64,000 nt of DNA, from positions 16,639 through 80,638 of the forward strand of contig JAVBPC010000020.1 in assembly GCA_031549905.1 (NCBI GenBank), read 5' to 3'. A program made the position numbers and the translations under genes. The number at the start of each line of letters is the position of its first letter. Within the stretch, counting starts at the first letter, position 1. Below, one piece after another: positions 59,307 to 64,000 of this stretch. The DNA is from Avichristensenella sp031549905. GTDB lineage: Bacteria; Bacillota; Clostridia; Christensenellales; Aristaeellaceae. The notes under the pieces were generated by a model that searched no databases, was not told the origin of the DNA, and saw nothing but the letters and a program-made list of their open reading frames with translations.

Positions 59307-60788
59307 ATGCGAAAAATGCGGTATCTGGCGGCGGTGCTTGCGCTTATACTGGCGCTGCCGGTTGGGGTGGCCTTTGCCGGAGGCGGGGAAACAAAACCGC
59401 TTGCGCCCATTGAGGCGTCGGTCGCGCCCGTTGAGCAGCCGGTCGCGCCCACTGAGGCGCCGGTCATGTCCACTGAGAAGCCCGCCGGGCCTGCCAGCGC
59501 GCCGGCGCTGGTAGAAGAGCTGTTTTCGGGCGAAGATTTTGAAGGATATTCCATCACGGCATTCGCGCAAAACCCGGATGGAACGCTGGGCACGCGCGCG
59601 GCGGCGGCCATACTGAGCCGGGAGGGGCGCAATGTTCTTTTCCTGCTGGACCTGCGGAAAGGGGAATACCGCATTGTGGAGCGGAGCGCAAAGGCGCTGC
59701 GCCAGGGAAGCGAGATCCCCAAGCTGAGGGTGGACGGCTGGGATGGCATCACCATCACCTACCCGCTTCTGTGGGAGACGGGTACGGTAACATACTACGC
59801 CTACCTGGAACCGGACATTTGGCGCATAAGCCTTGCCGAGGTGTTCCGCGAGGGGCGGAGCGGCGAGAAGCTCCGCTCTACCGTTGCCTATACATGGCGC
59901 GATATGGTGTTTGCGGACTATACGCGCAGCGGGAGCGATTACAACCCCGTGTCATACCCCGTGGAGGTCAGGGGAAAGCCGATGGCGTACCTTGCATCCT
60001 TTGATATTGAAAAGATGTACCTGGAAGCAAATGAGGCAATCGCCCTCTTCGGCATGCCCGTGGGCACTACGGAGGAGGCGCGGCGCGACCCGCTGCCGGA
60101 AGCGGCCATCATGACCACGCTGCTGGCCGAGCGGAGCATCTACCTGGCCCCCGATGAGCAAAGCGCCGTGGGCCGCCTGCCCGCGGGGACGGCGGTTGCC
60201 GCGTACGCCCGCGTGGGCAACCTGGCGCTGATTACCTATGATGACAAAGAGGGGCGCACGGCGTTCGGCTATGTGGCGGAAAGTGCGCTGGACGGCGCGG
60301 ACCAATTGCCGGAACTGCTGGTGGAGCAGCTGCGCGCTGGCTTATCGCGCGGCGCGCTGCTGACGGATACCCCCTTCGCGGAGAACCCCAACGAGCTGAG
60401 CGTGCAGCTGACGCCCGCGCGCTACCTGGGCACGCTTGGGGATGACTGGTGCTATATCGAGGCGACGGACGCAAACGGCGCGCGCGTGCGCGGCTTTGCC
60501 AAGGAAAAGGACCTGTGGATTTCGTATTACACGCATGACTACACATACGCGGATTACGCCGCGAATGGCACCCTGACAAAGGATGCCGCGCTGATCGACG
60601 ACCCCTACCGCTTTGCCACGCCGAATACCCTGGCGGAGCTGTCCGCGGGGACCGAGGTGGCGTTCCTCGACAACCTGTACGGCGATTGGGTGCTGATCCG
60701 GGTAGAGGTGGATGGGAAAGATGTGCAGGGGTTTGTGCCGTATGACGCGCTTGACACCCCGGGCGGGTCGAAGGACGCGCACGGCTGA
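59307..60788 (+). CDS. secreted protein with SH3-like domains
   Basis: A 493-residue exported protein. The signal peptide is at residues 1-24 ('MRKMRYLAAVLALILALPVG'), followed by a Pro/Ala/Val/Glu-rich linker ('VAPVEQPVAPTEAPVMSTEK'), an unknown domain of about 190 residues, and SH3b-like segments: 'SIYLAPDEQSAVGRLPAGTA', 'YLGTLGDDWCYIEATDANG' and 'LSAGTEVAFLDNLYGDWVLI'. Such domains bind peptidoglycan. No catalytic domain is seen. AAGGAGGGGG precedes the ATG at 59307. The linker is of the same low-complexity type as in the large surface protein. Confidence 0.82.
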   Translation: MRKMRYLAAVLALILALPVGVAFAGGGETKPLAPIEASVAPVEQPVAPTEAPVMSTEKPAGPASAPALVEELFSGEDFEGYSITAFAQNPDGTLGTRAAAAILSREGRNVLFLLDLRKGEYRIVERSAKALRQGSEIPKLRVDGWDGITITYPLLWETGTVTYYAYLEPDIWRISLAEVFREGRSGEKLRSTVAYTWRDMVFADYTRSGSDYNPVSYPVEVRGKPMAYLASFDIEKMYLEANEAIALFGMPVGTTEEARRDPLPEAAIMTTLLAERSIYLAPDEQSAVGRLPAGTAVAAYARVGNLALITYDDKEGRTAFGYVAESALDGADQLPELLVEQLRAGLSRGALLTDTPFAENPNELSVQLTPARYLGTLGDDWCYIEATDANGARVRGFAKEKDLWISYYTHDYTYADYAANGTLTKDAALIDDPYRFATPNTLAELSAGTEVAFLDNLYGDWVLIRVEVDGKDVQGFVPYDALDTPGGSKDAHG

Positions 60789-60803
60789 ATACGCGAGATA
60801 TAG

Positions 60804-60832
60804 AGCCTGTCCGCTTTATTGGCGGATAGGCT
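60804..60832. terminator. hairpin between convergent genes
   Basis: AGCCTGTCCGC pairs with GCGGATAGGCT (11 bp, one G-T). Weak T tracts on both sides; it abuts the hydrolase stop codon. Confidence 0.5.
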
Positions 60833-60833
60833 G

Positions 60834-61760
60834 TTAATCCCGCCGCGGATAGCGTGGTTTTCCGGTCAGCTTGGCGGCAAGATAATCCGCCATCGCCTTG
60901 ATGGAGGCGCGGCTTTCCTCAAACCCGTACAGCTGGAACACATGCGGCATCCCCGCGTAGCGCAGCAGCGTCACGGGGACGCCGTCCCGCCGCATGGATG
61001 CGGCAATCGTTTCCGAATCGGATAGAAGCAGCTCGCTTTCGCCCACATGGATCTGCGTGGGGGGAAAGCCGGTAAAATCGGCGTAAATCGGGGAAATCAT
61101 GGGGTCTAAAAACCTTTCGGCGTCTCCGCCCGCGAAACCAAGCGCCGATTCCATCAGATTTTCCGGGTTCAGCGTGGCATCCACCTCGCGCAGGGTTTGG
61201 TAGCTTTCGCCCGTCTGCGCCAGGTCCCCCCACGGGGACATCAGGCACAGGCATCCGGGCAGCGGCAGCCCTTCCGCCCGCAGGCGCCGGCACAGCGCAA
61301 GGGCCAGGTTGCCCCCTGCGCTTTCGCCCACAAAGCCGATCTTTTCAGGCAGCACGCCGTGCCGCAGCATCAGCTGGTACACGGCGTATGCGTCGTCCAG
61401 CTGCGCGGGGTACGGATGCTCCGGCGCAAGCCGATACGCGAAGGTAACGCCCATCAGCTTTGCTTCCTGGCAGATGGGCGAAAAGAACATGCGGCACTGC
61501 AGCAGATCGCCGGATACATACGCCCCGCCGTGCAGGTGCAGCAGCACAGCATCCGCATCCAGCACGCGGCGCGGGTGGATCAGCAGCATCGGCACGGGCC
61601 CGTCATCAATCAGGCGCGCTTTGGTGCCAAATACGTTCAGCTCCGCGACGGCCTCGTCGGGGAGCTTGATCAATTCCAGCACTTGACTTGACATCGTTTG
61701 GAAGAAATGCCGGTTGGAGCGGAGGATGTTCATCGTGCGCTGGCTTTTTTTCGTCGGCAT
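60834..61760 (-). CDS. alpha/beta hydrolase, hormone-sensitive lipase family
   Basis: A 308-residue cytosolic esterase/lipase of the HSL (family IV) type: oxyanion motif HGG in 'VLLHLHGGAYVSGDLL', 'AYRLAPEHPYPAQLDDAYAV', nucleophile serine in 'GFVGESAGGNLALALCR', acid near 'HVGESELLLSDSE' and histidine in 'AGMPHVFQLYG'. Acts on short-chain esters. AGGAGG precedes the ATG at 61760; the longer frame upstream crosses the promoter. Confidence 0.93.
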   Translation of the reverse strand: MPTKKSQRTMNILRSNRHFFQTMSSQVLELIKLPDEAVAELNVFGTKARLIDDGPVPMLLIHPRRVLDADAVLLHLHGGAYVSGDLLQCRMFFSPICQEAKLMGVTFAYRLAPEHPYPAQLDDAYAVYQLMLRHGVLPEKIGFVGESAGGNLALALCRRLRAEGLPLPGCLCLMSPWGDLAQTGESYQTLREVDATLNPENLMESALGFAGGDAERFLDPMISPIYADFTGFPPTQIHVGESELLLSDSETIAASMRRDGVPVTLLRYAGMPHVFQLYGFEESRASIKAMADYLAAKLTGKPRYPRRD

Positions 61761-61799
61761 GGGGAAACCTCCTGTAAGCGGCATCTGCTTTGGGGCATT

Positions 61800-61828
61800 A
61801 TCGTACACCTTTCGGGAGATAAGGTCAA
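61800..61828 (-). promoter_or_regulatory. promoter of the HSL-type hydrolase
   Basis: Minus strand: TTGACC at 61828-61823, 17-base spacer, TACGAT at 61805-61800. Confidence 0.65.
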
Positions 61829-61837
61829 GTAAACCCC

Positions 61838-61866
61838 TTTCACATCGCGCGCATTCGTGCTATACT
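61838..61866 (+). promoter_or_regulatory. promoter of the acyltransferase/DUF6320 pair
   Basis: TTTCAC at 61838-61843, 17-base spacer, TATACT at 61861-61866 with extended TGC. Divergent from and adjacent to the hydrolase promoter. Confidence 0.65.
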
Positions 61867-61900
61867 TCACCATCAACATCTTGTCGAAAGGAAGCGCCCC

Positions 61901-63178
61901 ATGGCCCGCACCGCCAGAAAACAATGGTACCGGCTGGATAACGCCGCAAAGCTGTACCCCGCGATCGCCACATCGCGCTGGAGCAGCACATTTCGCATAT
62001 CCGCCGTGCTGAAAGAGGCGGTATTGCCCGATGTGCTCCGCCAGGCGGCGCAAAGGGTGCTGCCGCGCTTTCCGTCGATGGCGGTATGCATGCGGCACGG
62101 CATTTTCTGGTACTACCTGGAGGCAAACGACAGGCCGCTGCCGGTGCAGCAGGATAGCGGCCACCCGTGCATGCCCTTCCGCTGGAAGGAAAATAACGGG
62201 TATTTGCTGCGCGTTCTGTACTACAAGAAGCGAGTTTCGGTAGAGTTTTTCCATTCCATCGCGGATGGCTCCGGTGGGCTTGCGTTCCTCAAAACGTTGG
62301 TGGCGGAATATCTGCGCACCCTCGGCGCGCACATTCCCGCGACAGACGGCGTGCTGGACCCCAAAGAAAAGCCGCACCGGGAAGAGCGGGAGGATGCGTT
62401 TCAGCGCGTGCCGCTGCCGCCGGTCAAGTCATCCAGAAGGGATTCGCGCGCCTATCACCTGCCGGGGGATGCCGATCCTCCGCACACGCTGCATGTGATC
62501 AACGCGGCAATGCCGTTCCCGGCTGTGCACGCGAAATCAAAGCCGCTGGATGCCACGGTGACCGAATACCTGGCTGGGGCGCTGCTATACGCCGCGTACA
62601 AAATTCAAAAAGAAACCGGAAGCAAACCGCGCCCGATCCGCATTTCCATCCCCGTCAACCTGCGCAATTTCCACAAAACGGAAACGCTGCGCAATTTTTC
62701 ATCCTTTGTCAATGCGGAGATTGACCCGCGCCTTGGGGATTATACCTTTGAAGAGATTGTCCGCGAAGTGCACAACTTTATGCGCTATCAGGCCACGCCA
62801 AAGCATCTGCTGGCGGGCGTCGCCACCAATGTCGCCGATGAGCGCAAGCTTTTCCTGCGCCTGGCGCCGCTTCCGATCAAAAATCTTGTGATCAACACGG
62901 TGTTTCGCGCCGTGGGCGAGCGGGCGGTTACCACCACGCTGACCAGCATCGGCAGGGTCGCAATGCCGCGCCAGATGGCCGCGTATGTTGACCGGTTTGA
63001 GCTGATGCTGGGCGCATCGCTGTCGCCGTGCTGCAACTGCGCGCTGGTCACCACGGGCGATACGATGCTGCTGACGTTTACAAGGAACCAGCAGGAAGCC
63101 ACGCTTGCCAGGGAAACGCTGCGCTTTTTGGTGGAACAGGGGATACCCGTTACCGTGCAAAGCAATCAGGAGGATTAA
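61901..63178 (+). CDS. condensation/alcohol acetyltransferase-like acyltransferase
   Basis: A 425-residue cytosolic protein of the CoA-dependent acyltransferase superfamily, with the catalytic HxxxDG in 'VEFFHSIADGSGGLAFLKTL' at about residue 118-123 and a later 'ISIPVNLRNFHKTETLRNFS' segment that corresponds to the conserved acceptor-channel region. It is often annotated as alcohol acetyltransferase in Clostridia; the real acyl donor and acceptor are unknown. It is followed after one base by a DUF6320 membrane protein, so the pair may modify a lipid or surface glycan. Confidence 0.82.
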   Translation: MARTARKQWYRLDNAAKLYPAIATSRWSSTFRISAVLKEAVLPDVLRQAAQRVLPRFPSMAVCMRHGIFWYYLEANDRPLPVQQDSGHPCMPFRWKENNGYLLRVLYYKKRVSVEFFHSIADGSGGLAFLKTLVAEYLRTLGAHIPATDGVLDPKEKPHREEREDAFQRVPLPPVKSSRRDSRAYHLPGDADPPHTLHVINAAMPFPAVHAKSKPLDATVTEYLAGALLYAAYKIQKETGSKPRPIRISIPVNLRNFHKTETLRNFSSFVNAEIDPRLGDYTFEEIVREVHNFMRYQATPKHLLAGVATNVADERKLFLRLAPLPIKNLVINTVFRAVGERAVTTTLTSIGRVAMPRQMAAYVDRFELMLGASLSPCCNCALVTTGDTMLLTFTRNQQEATLARETLRFLVEQGIPVTVQSNQED

Positions 63179-63179
63179 C

Positions 63180-63884
63180 ATGGCGTACTGCGTTCATTGC
63201 GGCGTCAAACTGGATGACGCCGAGCCAAGGTGCCCGCTATGCGGCACGGTGCCGGTGGACCCATCCGCGCCGGAGCGCCCACACGCGCCCCGCGCGTACC
63301 CCGTGCGCACCCCGGAGCAGACCCTGACCATGAACCGCCGCTATTCGGTGTCGCTTTTGTCGGTGCTGCTGCTGGGGCCGGCGGTGGTGTGCCTGCTGCT
63401 GGACCTGCTCAGCGGCGGCATGACGTGGAGCATCTACCCCTCGGGCATCCTGGCGCTCAGCTGGGTAACCGTGGCGACGCCGCTGCTGATCAAAAAGCAC
63501 CGGCTTTATACCACGCTGCTGATCACCACCTGCGCCATCGCCGGGTACCTGTTCATGGTGGAAAGGCTGGTGACCCCGCAGGCGTCGTGGTTCCTGCACA
63601 TTGCGCTGCCGCTGCTGGCGCTGCTGGCGGGGGGGCTGTGCTTTGCGATTGCCCTTCGGCGCAAATGGAAAGTGCGCAAGCTGCTGATCGCCGCGATTGC
63701 GCTGGTGGAAATGGGGCTTTTATCCTTTGCGGTGGAATTGCTGCTGGCGGGGCAGGATATCAGCACGGCGCTTTCGTGGTCGCCGTATGTGATGGCGCCC
63801 TGCTTTTTCGGCGCGGTGCTGCTGATGGCGATATCGCGGAACCGGCCGCTTTATGATGAATTAACCCGGCGACTACATTTTTAG
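63180..63884 (+). CDS. DUF6320 membrane protein with N-terminal zinc ribbon
   Basis: A 234-residue protein: N-terminal zinc ribbon with C4, C7, C18 and C21 in 'YCVHCGVKLDDAEPRCPLCG', a Pro-rich linker and six hydrophobic helices (from about residue 55 to 222) in the DUF6320 pattern. The function is unknown. AGGAGG lies before the ATG, overlapping the end of the acyltransferase gene. A zinc ribbon on a six-helix membrane domain suggests an adaptor or a membrane-bound partner of the acyltransferase. Confidence 0.85.
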   Translation: MAYCVHCGVKLDDAEPRCPLCGTVPVDPSAPERPHAPRAYPVRTPEQTLTMNRRYSVSLLSVLLLGPAVVCLLLDLLSGGMTWSIYPSGILALSWVTVATPLLIKKHRLYTTLLITTCAIAGYLFMVERLVTPQASWFLHIALPLLALLAGGLCFAIALRRKWKVRKLLIAAIALVEMGLLSFAVELLLAGQDISTALSWSPYVMAPCFFGAVLLMAISRNRPLYDELTRRLHF

Positions 63885-63892
63885 GCGCCGGG

Positions 63893-63999
63893 TACAAGGG
63901 GGATCCGTCCCCCTTGTAAGAACCCCCTCACGCCCTTCCGGGCGTGCGAGGTAGAAAAACCTTGCGGTTTTTCTGTCCGTTCGGCGGCGAAGCCGCCGA
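63893..63999. repeat. array of four hairpins at the window end
   Basis: Four perfect or near-perfect hairpins in 107 bases: TACAAGGGGGA/TCCCCCTTGTA (63893-63918), CACGCCC/GGGCGTG (63929-63946), AGAAAAACC/GGTTTTTCT (63953-63974) and TCGGCGGC/GCCGCCGA (63981-63999), with loops of three to five bases. The first could end the DUF6320 transcript; the rest is unexplained. Confidence 0.65.
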
Positions 64000-64000
64000 T

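Overview
The window comes from a GC-rich member of the Clostridia (Bacillota). The evidence is a tyrosine T-box leader, an asp23-fakA-recG gene order like Bacillus yloU-yloV-recG, a RemB-like gene ahead of gyrB-gyrA, polA-region style coaE plus lytic transglycosylase, a GGGtGRT-family gene, DUF6320 and DUF4180 families, and strong AGGAGG-type ribosome binding sites with consensus sigma-A promoters. A finer placement (for example a Christensenellales-like gut anaerobe) is only a guess. I see no rRNA, tRNA, prophage, transposase or CRISPR array. Coding density is high and most genes are in short operons.

Layout. 1-4.2 kb: minus-strand genes ending with coaE, a membrane lytic transglycosylase, an oligopeptide-type binding protein and an unknown membrane protein. 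4.3-6.0 kb: two TIM-barrel sugar isomerase/epimerases from a back-to-back promoter. 6.1-7.8 kb: a sigma factor with a Cys-containing extension, an ECF-like promoter and a palindromic leader. 7.8-10.8 kb: sulfatase, TfoX-C protein and an orphan LivK-type binding protein. 10.9-12.6 kb: ECF sigma factor plus membrane anti-sigma-like protein. 12.7-19.3 kb: D-aminoacylase, DUF4180, a 1140-residue wall-type protein with nine ~73-residue repeats, and an AraC regulator. 19.4-28.2 kb: a UvrA-like ATPase, the Tyr T-box operon (aminotransferase-tyrS-yigZ), an AlkZ-like protein and an ABC-F ATPase. 28.2-39.2 kb: a xylan-type carbohydrate locus (GH10, GH43 and MGH1-like hydrolases divergent from two permeases, two paralogous binding proteins and a membrane AraC sensor). 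39.2-41.5 kb: a small operon of VOC, alpha/beta hydrolase, ACT and two acetyltransferase genes. 41.5-45.8 kb: asp23-fakA-recG. 45.9-48.2 kb: an M56 (BlaR1-like) protease fused to a DUF3048/YerB domain under KACANNTGTA-type operators. 48.3-51.0 kb: oxidoreductase, acetyltransferase, RNA methyltransferase. 51.1-57.9 kb: NifU-like scaffold, GGGtGRT protein, RemB-like, gyrB, gyrA. 58-64 kb: methyltransferase, VOC, SH3-like secreted protein, HSL-type hydrolase, and an acyltransferase/DUF6320 pair, then a cluster of hairpins.

How the genes work together. The 28-39 kb region reads as one sugar-polymer system: binding proteins and LplB/YtcP-type permeases bring in oligosaccharides, three hydrolases without visible signal peptides cut them inside the cell, and the AraC-type membrane sensor probably controls the set. 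The T-box ties an aminotransferase of unstated specificity to tyrosine supply. The BlaR1-like fusion is the most unusual protein: the protease module is canonical but the penicillin sensor is replaced by a DUF3048 domain. Several long palindromes sit exactly at gene borders; one supplies the recG stop codon and another the ribosome binding site of the RemB-like gene. A two-hairpin intergenic repeat occurs twice with compensatory stem changes.
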